The notes under the pieces: generated by a model
What the model was told of the DNA's origin: nothing
The model's database searches: none
The model's input: the letters and a program-made list of their open reading frames with translations, nothing else
Shown: piece by piece, positions 7,646 to 15,126 of the stretch
Numbering within the stretch: position 1 is the stretch's first letter
How the letters are laid out: the number at the start of each line of letters is the position of its first letter
Position numbers and translations under genes: made by a program
Source of the DNA: Actinomycetota bacterium
Lineage (GTDB): Bacteria; Actinomycetota; Actinomycetes; Streptosporangiales; Streptosporangiaceae
NCBI GenBank assembly: GCA_003168295.1
Contig: PMST01000210.1
Location: 1-20,188, forward strand
Length of the DNA stretch: 20,188 bases
Direction of reading: 5' to 3'

Positions 7646-8529
7646 GTTCCAGGCTTGGGCAGATCAATCCTGGAACTCTCCTGGGCTCCAGGTCCGTCCC
7701 CGTGAGCCTCAGATCCCCGGACCCCAAGCTCTTCCCGGACCCCAAGCTCTTCCCGGACCCCGACCTCTTCCGGGGACCCAGGCTCTTCCGGGACCTCGCG
7801 CCCTTCCTGGACCCCAGGCTCTTCCCGGACATCAAGCCCTTCCGAGACCTCAAGCCCTCCTTGAGCCCCAGGGCTCGCCGGAGCTTCGTTGGCCTTGCGG
7901 CGGCGGCGCAGGACGATGTAGGCAGCGAGCAGCACGACCAGGACGATGAGCAGGTAGATGGAGTAGCGGTTGACGTCCTTGTAGATCGTGTTGATGTTTT
8001 TGCCGGCCACGTCCCCGATCGTCACCCAGGTGGCGACCCAGGCGCACGTGCCGAGCAGGTTATACACGGTGAAGGTGACCCAGCGCATCTGGGTGATGCC
8101 CGCGATGATGCCGTTGGCTTCGCGTAGCCCCACGATGTATCGGGCGAGGACCACGACGATGCCGCCGTAGCGGGACACGATCACCTCGGCCCGGTCTAGG
8201 TGGTGCGGCTTGATGAAGACGTACTTGCCGTAGCGCAGGATCAGCTCGCGTCCCGCGTACCTGCCGATGAAGTAGCCGATCTCGGTGCCGGCGAACGTGG
8301 CGATGACCGCGACGACGCCGACTCCGACGATGTTCAGGCCGGCCCGGCCGCTGCCGGCGAAAATGGCGCCAACAATCATCGCGAGCTCGCCGGGTATCAC
8401 CGGGACGCCGATGTTCTCCAGCAGCAGCAGCAGGGCGATGGCCCAGTAGCCGTAATGATCGAGGGGGCCTGCCAGCGAGTTGAGGAAACCCGGCAGCGGC
8501 GGAGGGCTGCCGCTAGCGAGTAGGTGCAT
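7633..8529 (-). CDS. DedA family membrane protein with a repeat-bearing cytoplasmic tail
   Basis: A 298-residue polytopic inner-membrane protein of the DedA (SNARE-associated) family, related to undecaprenyl-phosphate and phospholipid translocases. Signatures are ENIGVPVIPGE near residues 39-49, GTEIGYFIGRYAGR near 81-94, ARYIVGLREANGIIAG near 129-144, and the NLLGTCAWVATWVTIGDVAG helix. A final membrane helix (YLLIVLVVLLAAYIVL) ends in RRRRK, placing the tail in the cytoplasm. Residues about 215-298 form an acidic, disordered extension beyond the usual family length, built largely on eight degenerate 6-residue repeats (REELGV type). The usual Pro in the RF-x-PGLR motif is Val here. The ATG lies 2 bp after the rnd stop, with GGGGGAAAG upstream, so it belongs to the DUF3000-rnd-dedA transcript. 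Confidence 0.9.
   Translation of the reverse strand: MHLLASGSPPPLPGFLNSLAGPLDHYGYWAIALLLLLENIGVPVIPGELAMIVGAIFAGSGRAGLNIVGVGVVAVIATFAGTEIGYFIGRYAGRELILRYGKYVFIKPHHLDRAEVIVSRYGGIVVVLARYIVGLREANGIIAGITQMRWVTFTVYNLLGTCAWVATWVTIGDVAGKNINTIYKDVNRYSIYLLIVLVVLLAAYIVLRRRRKANEAPASPGAQGGLEVSEGLDVREEPGVQEGREVPEEPGSPEEVGVREELGVREELGVRGSEAHGDGPGAQESSRIDLPKPGTQGT
7644..7678 (+). terminator. Hairpin at the mutT1 stop, inside the dedA 3' end
   Basis: GAGTTCCAGG (7644-7653) and CCTGGAACTC (7669-7678) are perfect inverted complements around a 15-nt loop, starting within the mutT1 stop codon. The element lies in the coding sequence of the convergent dedA tail, so it can act as the mutT1 terminator only by constraining that tail. 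No U-tract follows. Confidence 0.5.
7720..7863 (-). repeat. 18-bp coding minisatellite, eight copies, in the dedA tail
   Basis: Eight uninterrupted 18-bp units on the + strand, consensus GACCCCAAGCTCTTCCCG, start at 7720, 7738, 7756, 7774, 7792, 7810, 7828 and 7846. The first two are identical; divergence increases toward the membrane-proximal end. On the coding strand the unit reads REELGV, covering residues about 223-270. Because 18 is a multiple of 3, copy-number change would keep the frame. Confidence 0.92.
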
Positions 8530-8531
8530 GC

Positions 8532-9911
8532 TCAGCTTTCCCCCGCGTCGGGCGCTTCACCGTCCGCGGCGGCGCTGTCTTCAGCGGCACTGTCCCCGGC
8601 GTTGCTGTCTCCGGCGTTGCTATTTTTGGCATTGAGGTCTCCTGCGGCCAGGGCCCGGGCGATGGCTTCCGCGGTGAGTTCGATCTGCCAGGGTCTGGCC
8701 CCGTGCGCGGCCAGCGCTTGCGCGACGGTCTGTTCATCGTACGGCTGAGGAGGATCCCAGCTGAGCCGGCGCACTGTGTCTGGGGAGATCAGGTTCTCTA
8801 TTGGCAGCCTGCTGTGTTCGGCGATGGCTGTCACGGCCGCACGCGTCGCCGCCAGTCGTGCCGCGGCGGCGGGGTCCCGCTCGGCCCAGCGATGCGCAGG
8901 CGGCGGTCCGTTCGGTATCGATCCGCCGGTAGCCTCAGGCAGCTCGCCGTCGGCGCTGGCCCGGGCCCGCGCGACCGCGGCCAGCCAGTCTCTCTCATGT
9001 CGCCTCGCCTGACGGCCCGCGAATCCGCTGATTCTGATCAGCTGTGCGTGGTTGGCGGGGAACGACCTGGCCGCCTCGACAATCGCGGTGTCGGGCAGGA
9101 CGCGCCGCGGGGAAATGTCCGCGGCCTGGGCGATCTTGTCCCTGGTCGTCCAGAGCTCACGGACGACGGCAAGCCCGCGGCGGGACTGCACCCGGTGAAT
9201 CCCCGAGGTCCGCCGCCACGGGTCTGGGCGTGGCGCGGCTGGCCTGGCCGCGAGCACGGCCTCGAATTCCTGCCGGGCCCATTCCGTCTTGCCTTGGGCG
9301 GCGAGTTCCACCGCCAGGGCGTCTCTCAGCTCGACCAGCACCTCGACGTCGAGGGCCGCGTAGCGCAGCAGTTCGGTACGTAGCGGCCGGGTCGACCAGT
9401 CGGCGGCCGAATGGCCCTTCTCCAGGTGGAAGCCGAGCACCTCTTCGACCAGCGTGCCGAGAGCCACCCGCGGGTAGCCGAGCAGGCGCCCGGCCAGCTC
9501 GGTATCGAAGAGCTTCCGCGGCCGGAAGCCGATCTCGGCCAGGCAGGCCAGGTCCTGCGACGCCGCATGCAGGACGGCCTCGGCATCGGCCACAGCGGCG
9601 TCAACGCCGGAGAGGTCGGGGCATGCGATCGGATCGATGAGCATTGTGCCTGCCCCGGCGCGGCGCAGCTGGACCAGGTAGGCACGCTGCCCGTAGCGGT
9701 ATCCGGAGGCGCGCTCGGCGTCGACCGCGACGGGTCCCTCGCCGTGGGCTAGCCTGCTGGTGACTTCGGTCAGGGCCGCGTCGGTCTCGATGACCGGTGG
9801 CAGGCCGTCACGGGGCTCGAGCAGCGGTACCGGCTTCTTGGCCTCTTCTGGCGCCTCGGGTTCTTCGCGCCCGCCGGAACCCACGACCTCGTTTCCTGAA
9901 CTCACCCTCAC
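8532..9911 (-). CDS. rnd: Ribonuclease D family 3'-5' exonuclease with HRDC domain
   Basis: A 459-residue DEDDy exonuclease acting on structured RNA 3' ends such as tRNA precursors. Exo I is DAE (D64, E66), Exo II is in HAASQDLACL (D120), and Exo III is YAALD (Y184, D188). The HRDC nucleic-acid-binding domain begins at about residue 243 (RRGLAVVRELWTTRDKIA, then RVLPDTAIVEAA). A second helical region, typical of actinobacterial members, follows to about residue 420. The tail is a low-complexity run of Asn-Ala-Gly-Asp-Ser pentapeptides from a 15-bp repeat. I chose the GTG at 9911 because it overlaps the DUF3000 stop as GTGA, a common coupling arrangement; GTG at 9905 is an alternative. The frame is open further upstream to 10214, but that part is antisense-like shadow within DUF3000. 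Confidence 0.93.
   Translation of the reverse strand: MRVSSGNEVVGSGGREEPEAPEEAKKPVPLLEPRDGLPPVIETDAALTEVTSRLAHGEGPVAVDAERASGYRYGQRAYLVQLRRAGAGTMLIDPIACPDLSGVDAAVADAEAVLHAASQDLACLAEIGFRPRKLFDTELAGRLLGYPRVALGTLVEEVLGFHLEKGHSAADWSTRPLRTELLRYAALDVEVLVELRDALAVELAAQGKTEWARQEFEAVLAARPAAPRPDPWRRTSGIHRVQSRRGLAVVRELWTTRDKIAQAADISPRRVLPDTAIVEAARSFPANHAQLIRISGFAGRQARRHERDWLAAVARARASADGELPEATGGSIPNGPPPAHRWAERDPAAAARLAATRAAVTAIAEHSRLPIENLISPDTVRRLSWDPPQPYDEQTVAQALAAHGARPWQIELTAEAIARALAAGDLNAKNSNAGDSNAGDSAAEDSAAADGEAPDAGES
8571..8645 (-). repeat. Degenerate 15-bp tandem repeat in the rnd tail
   Basis: Five 15-bp units start at 8571, 8586, 8601, 8616 and 8631; the best is GTTGCTGTCTCCGGC at 8601-8615. They encode the NAGDS-like pentapeptides at residues about 423-447. 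The fourth unit is notably T-rich for this region (CTATTTTTGG). Confidence 0.75.
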
Positions 9912-10858
9912 CCCGGCTGCCGCAGTGCCCGTGTCCCCGGTGGTTCCAGGCCGGCTGCGGCGGACAGGCAATCGCACCAGGCCGCGATGTGCGCGGACAG
10001 GTCCAGCGTGTCGAGATCGCTGGTGCCCGGCCCCGGACCCGTCGAACCCCAGGGAACGCCAGGGCCTGCGGGGGACCAAGAGGCCCGCAGTTCGAAGCCG
10101 GTCAGCGGAAGCTCGTCCCGCTTCGCGCCGAAACCCTCGGTAATGACCCTGGTGATCGTACCGCTCGGCACCGCATATCCAGGTACGTGCGTGTCCAGGG
10201 CCTCGGACAGCCAACTCCAGCCGACCTCGCCCAGGAGCGGGTCCGCCGCGATTTCCGGTTCCACTTCGGCACGAATGTAGGCCACCAGCCGGAAGGAGCC
10301 CTCCCAGCCTTGCTGGCCATCCGGGTCATAGAGCAGAACCAGCCGTCCCCAGGCGACATCTGCGTCGTCCCGCTGCACGGTAGCCGCGATGGCGGCGGCG
10401 TACGGTGCGAGTCGTTTCGGCGCAGGCACATCCTCGAACTGCAGGTCAGAACGGACTTGGGCGTCTCGCCCCGCCATGAAGGCAGCAGCCACCGCCGCGA
10501 ATGTCTCTTCGGCCGGTGAATCCGAAGCCCGCACCGGAACGTGTGGAGCCCGCGGAATAGCCTGGCCTAGCGGCCGAGCGGTTGAGACTGGGGTTTCTCC
10601 GCTTGTCCCTGACGTTTTGGACTTCTTCGCGGACACAGGTGCTGTCCTGGGCTTTCCCGTAGGCTTCCTGGCCGCGCCGATAGGCGTCGGAGACGAATCA
10701 CGTGCCGTCCCGGCACCGTCGGTGGCAGCCGAAGGGTCGGGTGCCGTACCCGATCGCCTGGGCGCGCATGAGCGCGTTGTGCCCCGATTTTCTGGCTCGT
10801 CTGCGGGCCTCATGACCTGAGCGTACGTGTCTGTCATCCGCTTCTCACGCAGCGCCAT
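9908..10858 (-). CDS. DUF3000 domain protein with a disordered N-terminal extension
   Basis: A 316-residue actinobacteria-specific protein of unknown function. The DUF3000 domain occupies about residues 115-310: ETFAAVAAAFMAGRDAQVRSDL, VPAPKRLAPYAAAI, VLLYDPDGQQGWEGSFRLVAYIRAEVEPEIAADPLLGEV (interrupted by variable residues), WSWLSEAL, GTITRVITEGFG, FELRASWSP and a closing AAGLEPPG. Residues 1-110 are Pro/Ser/Thr/Lys-rich and probably disordered, longer than usual for the family. Start choice is uncertain: ATG at 10858 has no clear ribosome site, while ATG at 10837 follows GAGAAGCGG. Its stop overlaps the rnd start (GTGA), so the two proteins are likely made together. The DUF3000-rnd pair is also conserved in mycobacteria beside hemE. 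Confidence 0.9.
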   Translation of the reverse strand: MALREKRMTDTYAQVMRPADEPENRGTTRSCAPRRSGTAPDPSAATDGAGTARDSSPTPIGAARKPTGKPRTAPVSAKKSKTSGTSGETPVSTARPLGQAIPRAPHVPVRASDSPAEETFAAVAAAFMAGRDAQVRSDLQFEDVPAPKRLAPYAAAIAATVQRDDADVAWGRLVLLYDPDGQQGWEGSFRLVAYIRAEVEPEIAADPLLGEVGWSWLSEALDTHVPGYAVPSGTITRVITEGFGAKRDELPLTGFELRASWSPAGPGVPWGSTGPGPGTSDLDTLDLSAHIAAWCDCLSAAAGLEPPGTRALRQPG

Positions 10859-10871
10859 CTAGATTCATGCC

Positions 10872-10887
10872 GAAACACCAGTGTTTC
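10872..10887. promoter_or_regulatory. Dyad-symmetric element upstream of DUF3000
   Basis: GAAACAC-CA-GTGTTTC is a perfect 7+7 inverted repeat with a 2-bp centre, flanked on each side by CATG. It is one of the few AT-rich palindromes in the window and lies between the Cys-rich miniprotein stop (10938) and the DUF3000 start (10858). It could be an operator, or a weak terminator or attenuator between the two genes. Confidence 0.4.
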
Positions 10888-10937
10888 ATGCTATTCGCCT
10901 GACTTTAACTTCGGCTCGCAGGAGCGAGGAGCCCGAG

Positions 10938-11135
10938 TCACGCCGCCCGGGATGCGCCGCTGCTGGCCTGCTCGCACAGGGGCAAGCCGATCATCAAGGC
11001 GTCGCCGCAGACCATGCAGCCCCATTCCTGGCAATCGCCTTCCGGCGCGTCCGGACAGCTGGCAGGCTCCGCGTGAAACTGCTCGAATAGCCGCTCTTCG
11101 CAGCATCCGGTGCAGTACCTGCTCAGGTGCGTCAT
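10938..11135 (-). CDS. Cys-rich 65-aa miniprotein, probable zinc-binding, unrecognised
   Basis: I do not recognise the family. The ATG at 11135 is preceded by GAGGAGG at a 9-nt distance, one of the best ribosome sites in the window, which fixes the start inside a longer open frame. The 65 residues contain CTGCC near residues 9-13, C28 and C35, CMVCG near 40-44 and a final C54. Two CxxC pairs about 30 residues apart are typical of a zinc ribbon or small treble-clef fold. The protein has no membrane segment and ends in a flexible Ala/Ser tail. It is the first gene of the minus-strand block, 79 bp ahead of DUF3000, and is divergent from hemE, with which it shares a 156-bp intergenic region. A role in metal or haem regulation is only a guess from position. 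Confidence 0.75.
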   Translation of the reverse strand: MTHLSRYCTGCCEERLFEQFHAEPASCPDAPEGDCQEWGCMVCGDALMIGLPLCEQASSGASRAA

Positions 11136-11291
11136 CCTGGCGACCTCCTCGTTGCGGTGCATCAAGCGACGTACAAGGGAAAATGAAAAGGGGTTGATGC
11201 CGATGGTGGCATGCTCTCGCGCCGATTCGTGGGATCTCGGACGGCGTGTCTCCTGAAGGCGGCAGTGTGGGGATGTGAGACGATCCCTGAC
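11136..11291. promoter_or_regulatory. Divergent intergenic region, miniprotein / hemE
   Basis: This interval must hold the promoters of both flanking genes. It contains an A-rich patch (GTACAAGGGAAAATGAAAAG at 11171-11190) and a small inverted repeat, ATGCC-6 nt-GGCAT, at 11197-11212. I could not place a convincing -35/-10 pair in either direction. Confidence 0.35.
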
Positions 11292-12356
11292 GTGAGCGTG
11301 AGCCAGACGACGTCCCCTTTCCTTCAGGCCTGCCGAAGAAAACCAACTCGGTATACCCCGGTCTGGTACATGCGGCAGGCGGGCCGGTCGCTGCCCGAGT
11401 ACCGGAAGCTCCGCGAGGGCATCTCCATGCTCGATTCCTGCACCCGCCCCGAACTGATCACCGAGATCACCCTGCAGCCGCTGCGCAGGTACGACGTTGA
11501 CGCGGCCATCTTGTTCAGCGACATCGTGGTGCCGCTGCGCGCGGTGGGCATCGATGTCGACATCAAGGCCGGGATCGGGCCGGTGGTCGGCAGTCCCGTG
11601 CGGACCTCGGCGGACCTCGCCCGACTGCGCCCGCTGGATCCCGATGACGTGCCCTACGTCACAGAAGCGGTCCGGTCCCTCGTGGCCGAACTGGACGAAC
11701 TTCCGCTGATCGGTTTCGCGGGCGGCCCCTTCACGCTCGCCTCCTACCTGGTGGAAGGGGGACCGTCCAAGAATCACGATAAAACCAAGGCGCTGATGTA
11801 CGGCCACCCCGAGCTTTGGCACGCACTTCTCGGCCGGCTGGCTGATATCACGATCTCGTTCCTTCAGATCCAGGTCGCGGCGGGCGTGTCCGCCGTCCAG
11901 CTCTTTGATTCATGGGTCGGTGCGGTCAGTCCGGACGATTACCGGCACGCGATCCTGCCGCACACCAGCCGGATCTTCGCCGCGCTCGGAGAGAAGGGGG
12001 CAGGGGAGGTGGGTGGGGTACCGCGCATCCACTTCGGGGTCGGGACGGGGGAACTGCTCGGCCTGATGGGGGAGGCCGGCGCCGACGTGGTCGGGGTCGA
12101 CTGGCGTATCCCGCTCGACGAGGCTGTCCGGCGGGTGGATCCGGGAAAGGCATTGCAGGGCAACCTTGATCCGGCGATCTTGCTTGCGCCGTGGGAAGTC
12201 GTCGAGGAGCGGGCCAAGGACGTGATCGCACGCGGGCGCACCGCTGAGGGGCACGTGTTCAACCTGGGACATGGCGTCCTGCCGGAAACCGACCCCGCCA
12301 TACTGGCCAAGCTCGCCGATCTGGTCCACGCCGAGTCGGCCCATGGGCCCACCTGA
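11292..12356 (+). CDS. hemE: Uroporphyrinogen III decarboxylase
   Basis: A 354-residue cytosolic enzyme that decarboxylates the four acetate side chains of uroporphyrinogen III to give coproporphyrinogen III. Active-site features are [12 protein letters not shown] (R28, R32), [10 protein letters not shown] (D77), [25 protein letters not shown] and FNLGHGVLP near the C-terminus. I chose the GTG at 11292 because it gives the family-typical length and N-terminus ([23 protein letters not shown]). The frame is open to an ATG at 11211, but those 27 residues do not resemble the family; GTG at 11298 is also possible. The gene is followed in the same direction, beyond the inverted DUF4349 gene, by hemY and hemQ. 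Confidence 0.96.
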   Translation: MSVSQTTSPFLQACRRKPTRYTPVWYMRQAGRSLPEYRKLREGISMLDSCTRPELITEITLQPLRRYDVDAAILFSDIVVPLRAVGIDVDIKAGIGPVVGSPVRTSADLARLRPLDPDDVPYVTEAVRSLVAELDELPLIGFAGGPFTLASYLVEGGPSKNHDKTKALMYGHPELWHALLGRLADITISFLQIQVAAGVSAVQLFDSWVGAVSPDDYRHAILPHTSRIFAALGEKGAGEVGGVPRIHFGVGTGELLGLMGEAGADVVGVDWRIPLDEAVRRVDPGKALQGNLDPAILLAPWEVVEERAKDVIARGRTAEGHVFNLGHGVLPETDPAILAKLADLVHAESAHGPT

Positions 12357-12414
12357 GCCAGTCCACGCTTGACGACGAGGGCTGAAAGCGCAGCGGGCCC
12401 CGGGCGGATCCCCC

Positions 12415-12428
12415 CCGCGGCGCCGCGG
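12415..12428. terminator. GC palindrome between convergent hemE and DUF4349
   Basis: CCGCGGCGCCGCGG is a perfect 14-bp palindrome directly abutting the DUF4349 stop codon and lying 58 bp after the hemE stop, next to a run of C residues. It could serve as a two-way terminator. GC-rich palindromes arise easily by chance at this base composition, so confidence is low. Confidence 0.35.
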
Positions 12429-13433
12429 CTAGCTTTCTGGCGAGGCGGGCCGGGCGGCGGGCCGGCGGCGAATCACCCACCGCCTGCCCCGGTAGATGAC
12501 GAAGACGGCAAGGGCCGCGACGGCGGCGAACGGCGCCAGCGCGCCCAGGAGGGCCAAAGTCCAGGACACCGCGACGCGGAACGCGCGCCAGCCGGCGCTG
12601 AGGCCACCGCCCAGGCTGGGCGGGGTCTTGGCGTGATGGACCGGCGCCTTGGCCCGCGGGCCGAGAATGGTCAGCGTCAAGGTGGCGTACGTGACCTCTT
12701 GGTCGAGGGCACGCTGCTGCGCTTGCATCGACTCCAGGTCAGATTCCTCGGCGTTGATCTGGTTCTGCACGGTGAGCAGGTCGCTGACCGAGCCCGCGTG
12801 CACAAGCAGGGCGCGGAGCTGGACGATGGCCGCCTGATCGGAGGTGACCTGGCTGTTCACATCGGCCACCTGCTCGGTGACGTCCTGAGCCTGCTGCTGC
12901 AACGACAGCTGCGTGCCCAGACCGCCGGCGAGCTGGCCGAGCGTGGCCTGGTAGGCCGCGACGGGAATCTTAAGCTGAACGCTGGCGGTGGCCTCGGAGG
13001 GGTGATCCGGATCAGCCGAGGTTGTCTCGTTCGAGACGTAACCGCCGGCGCTCTCGGCGATCTGGGCGGCTTTGGCGGCGGCCGAGCTGACACTGCTGGC
13101 CCGTACGGTCAGCTGCGCGGTGTAAATGACGTCGCTGGCGGGCGCCAGCCGGGCGGTGGTGCCCGTTCCATTCTGCGGCTCGACGGCGGCGCGCCCGGCC
13201 GTGCCGCTCATGGGCATGGGCGCGGCGGCCTGCCCGGCCGCAGCCCTCGCCGGGAGCCCCGAGCTGACCGAATTGCCCGAGCTAGCCGAGCTGCTTGAGC
13301 TGCCTGCCGAGCATCCCGCGAGGAATATGCCGCCACCGAGTATGACGCCGCCGATGGTGAGGCCGGCCATGGCACCGCGTCGTGTGCGTCCGGTCCGCGT
13401 GCGGAGACGGGCCAAGCTCCGTGTGTTCAGCAT
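12429..13433 (-). CDS. DUF4349 lipoprotein with C-terminal membrane helix
   Basis: A 334-residue predicted lipoprotein. A long basic N-region (13 residues rich in Arg/Thr) precedes a hydrophobic stretch and the lipobox FLAGC, with lipidated C41. A Ser-rich linker and Ala/Pro-rich segment follow. The DUF4349 domain is at about residues 100-280: VIYTAQLTVRAS, ESAGGYVSNE, VQLKIPVAAYQATLGQL, VTEQVADVNSQVTSDQAAI, and a coiled-coil helix pair ending in YATLTLTI. One transmembrane helix (about 291-314) and an Arg-rich cytoplasmic tail end the protein, so it is anchored at both ends of an extracytoplasmic domain. The family is widespread in actinomycetes, with no defined activity. It is inverted relative to the flanking haem genes and divergent from hemY. 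Confidence 0.9.
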   Translation of the reverse strand: MLNTRSLARLRTRTGRTRRGAMAGLTIGGVILGGGIFLAGCSAGSSSSSASSGNSVSSGLPARAAAGQAAAPMPMSGTAGRAAVEPQNGTGTTARLAPASDVIYTAQLTVRASSVSSAAAKAAQIAESAGGYVSNETTSADPDHPSEATASVQLKIPVAAYQATLGQLAGGLGTQLSLQQQAQDVTEQVADVNSQVTSDQAAIVQLRALLVHAGSVSDLLTVQNQINAEESDLESMQAQQRALDQEVTYATLTLTILGPRAKAPVHHAKTPPSLGGGLSAGWRAFRVAVSWTLALLGALAPFAAVAALAVFVIYRGRRWVIRRRPAARPASPES

Positions 13434-13602
13434 GCCATTGTGACGGCCGCCAGGATCTGGGCGGTTCCGCCCTTCTGGTCACGATCGCGCACCGGCCCGG
13501 CCGCACCGCGGTCACGTCCCTGGCCAGATGCCGTGCCAAGCACGGCCAGGCACGGGAGTCCGGCGTACGCCGCATCGGGCCGCGTCTGCCAGGCTGGTAG
13601 GC

Positions 13603-15126
13603 ATGAATCCTGCGAACGCGCAGCCGCACGTGGTCATTGTGGGCGGCGGGATCTCCGGGCTGGCGGCGGCGTTTTTCCTCCGAGATCAAGCGGTACGGGT
13701 CACCGTGCTGGAGGGCTCACCGCAGCTTGGCGGCAAGCTTCGCGTGTCGGAAATCGCTGGTGTAGCCGTCGATGAAGGGGCTGAGGCGCTGCTCGTCACG
13801 CGGCCGGAAGGCACCGGGCTGATCGCCGAGGCTGGATTGGCTGATCAGCGCGTGATGCCCGGAACTACGTCGGCGGCCATCTGGACTCGAGGCGCGCTGC
13901 ACCCGCTGCCGCGGCGTCAGTACATGGGCGTGCCTTCGGACATGGCCGAGCTGGCCAGATCCGGAGTGCTTTCTGCCGACGGCGTGACCCGGGCCCGCCA
14001 GGATCTCGAGCTTCCGCCCACCGCTCGTGACGGCGACGTGCCCGTAGCACGGTACATTGCGGCCCGATTCGGCGATGAGGTCGTGGACCGGCTCGTCGAT
14101 CCGCTGCTCGGCGGGGTCTACGCGGGGCGTTCCGCGGAGTTGTCGTTCGACGCGACACTGCCGAGGCTGGCGGCCGTGTCCCGGCAGCACCGCTCCCTCG
14201 CCGGGGCCGTGCTGTCCCTGCTGCCGCCGCCTCCGGCCGAGCGCACAGATGAGAAGGAGACGCCCGGATCAGGCACGCGCGCCGGATCGGTATTCACGAC
14301 GCTCGCAGGCGGACTCGGAACGCTGCCTGACGTCCTCGGCAAGGCATCGGCGGCGGCGGTACGGACCGGCGCGATGGCACGCGAGCTGTCCTGTACCGAT
14401 AGCGGCTGGCGGCTTGCCGTCGGATCGGCAGCGGCACCGGAGCACGTCGACGCGGACGCGGTCATAATCGCTGTCCCGGCGCGGCCCGCCGGCCGCCTGC
14501 TCGCCAAGGTGCCCGGCGTCTCCGCCGCCGTCGCGGCGTTCGGCGAGATCAGCTACGCGAGCATGGCGATCGTCACGCTGGCCTATCCGCGTTCCGCCTT
14601 TCCCCGGCCGGAGCACAGGGCTGAGCGCGGGCCCGAGCATGAGTCTGAGTCGGGGCTCGGGCTCGGGGCTTCGGGGTTGAGCGGATACCTGGTCCCGGCC
14701 GTGGACGGGCGGGCCGTCAAGGCGACCACCTTTTCCACCGTCAAGTGGCCGCATCTGGCCGCCGCGCCGCCACCGGGTGCCGAGGCGCTGGAGATCGTGC
14801 GGTGCTCAGTCGGCCGCATCGGCGAGGAAGCGCTGCTGCAGCGAGACGATGACGATCTCGCCTCGCTGGCCGCCGCGGAACTAATGGAGGCCACCGGGGT
14901 ACGCGGAGCGCCAGTCGCGACCCGCGTTACCCGCTGGGGCGGCGCGCTACCCCAGTACACGGTCGGCCACCTGGACCGGGTAGCGAGGATACGCGCGACA
15001 ATGGCGACGCAGCCGGGGCTGGCGATCTGCGGCGCGGCCTACGACGGAGTCGGCATACCCGCGTGCGTCGCGACCGCCCGCGAGGCCGTGGATCAGGTCC
15101 TGGCTTTTCTCTCGGCCCGACGGTAA
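13603..15126 (+). CDS. hemY: Coproporphyrinogen III oxidase (CgoX, HemY/HemG-type flavoprotein)
   Basis: A 507-residue FAD enzyme. In actinobacteria it oxidises coproporphyrinogen III to coproporphyrin III rather than acting on protoporphyrinogen, as part of the coproporphyrin-dependent route. It shows the FAD Rossmann motif VVIVGGGISGLAAA (G14-G19), VTVLEGSPQLGGKLR, VDEGAEALLVTRPE, PLLGGVYAGRSAELS and the C-terminal GAAYDGVGIPACVATAREAV, the second FAD-contacting block. ATG at 13603 (with GGTAGG just upstream) puts the Rossmann strand at the usual distance; the frame is open to 13528 without family resemblance. A Glu/Arg/Gly-rich low-complexity insert lies at about residues 335-360. A 23/24-bp direct duplication spans the stop. 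hemQ follows 66 bp later. Confidence 0.94.
   Translation: MNPANAQPHVVIVGGGISGLAAAFFLRDQAVRVTVLEGSPQLGGKLRVSEIAGVAVDEGAEALLVTRPEGTGLIAEAGLADQRVMPGTTSAAIWTRGALHPLPRRQYMGVPSDMAELARSGVLSADGVTRARQDLELPPTARDGDVPVARYIAARFGDEVVDRLVDPLLGGVYAGRSAELSFDATLPRLAAVSRQHRSLAGAVLSLLPPPPAERTDEKETPGSGTRAGSVFTTLAGGLGTLPDVLGKASAAAVRTGAMARELSCTDSGWRLAVGSAAAPEHVDADAVIIAVPARPAGRLLAKVPGVSAAVAAFGEISYASMAIVTLAYPRSAFPRPEHRAERGPEHESESGLGLGASGLSGYLVPAVDGRAVKATTFSTVKWPHLAAAPPPGAEALEIVRCSVGRIGEEALLQRDDDDLASLAAAELMEATGVRGAPVATRVTRWGGALPQYTVGHLDRVARIRATMATQPGLAICGAAYDGVGIPACVATAREAVDQVLAFLSARR

Noticed and set aside
7720..7863. Possible CRISPR array
   Set aside because: The repeats are directly abutting with no spacers and lie in a coding frame.
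7702..8127. + strand frame with DPKLFP-type repeats
   Set aside because: It is the complement of the dedA tail repeat; the frame stays open because the unit is 18 bp. DedA on - has convincing membrane helices and motifs.
9912..10214. N-terminal extension of RNase D to 10214
   Set aside because: It overlaps DUF3000 out of frame and has Arg/Gly-rich shadow composition. The GTG overlapping the DUF3000 stop is a better start.
11211..11291. ATG-started N-terminal extension of HemE
   Set aside because: The extra 27 residues do not resemble the family and make the protein longer than usual.
11136..11822. Long minus frame upstream of the Cys-rich miniprotein
   Set aside because: It is antisense to hemE. 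The strong ribosome site at the internal ATG (11135) limits the real gene to the last 65 codons.
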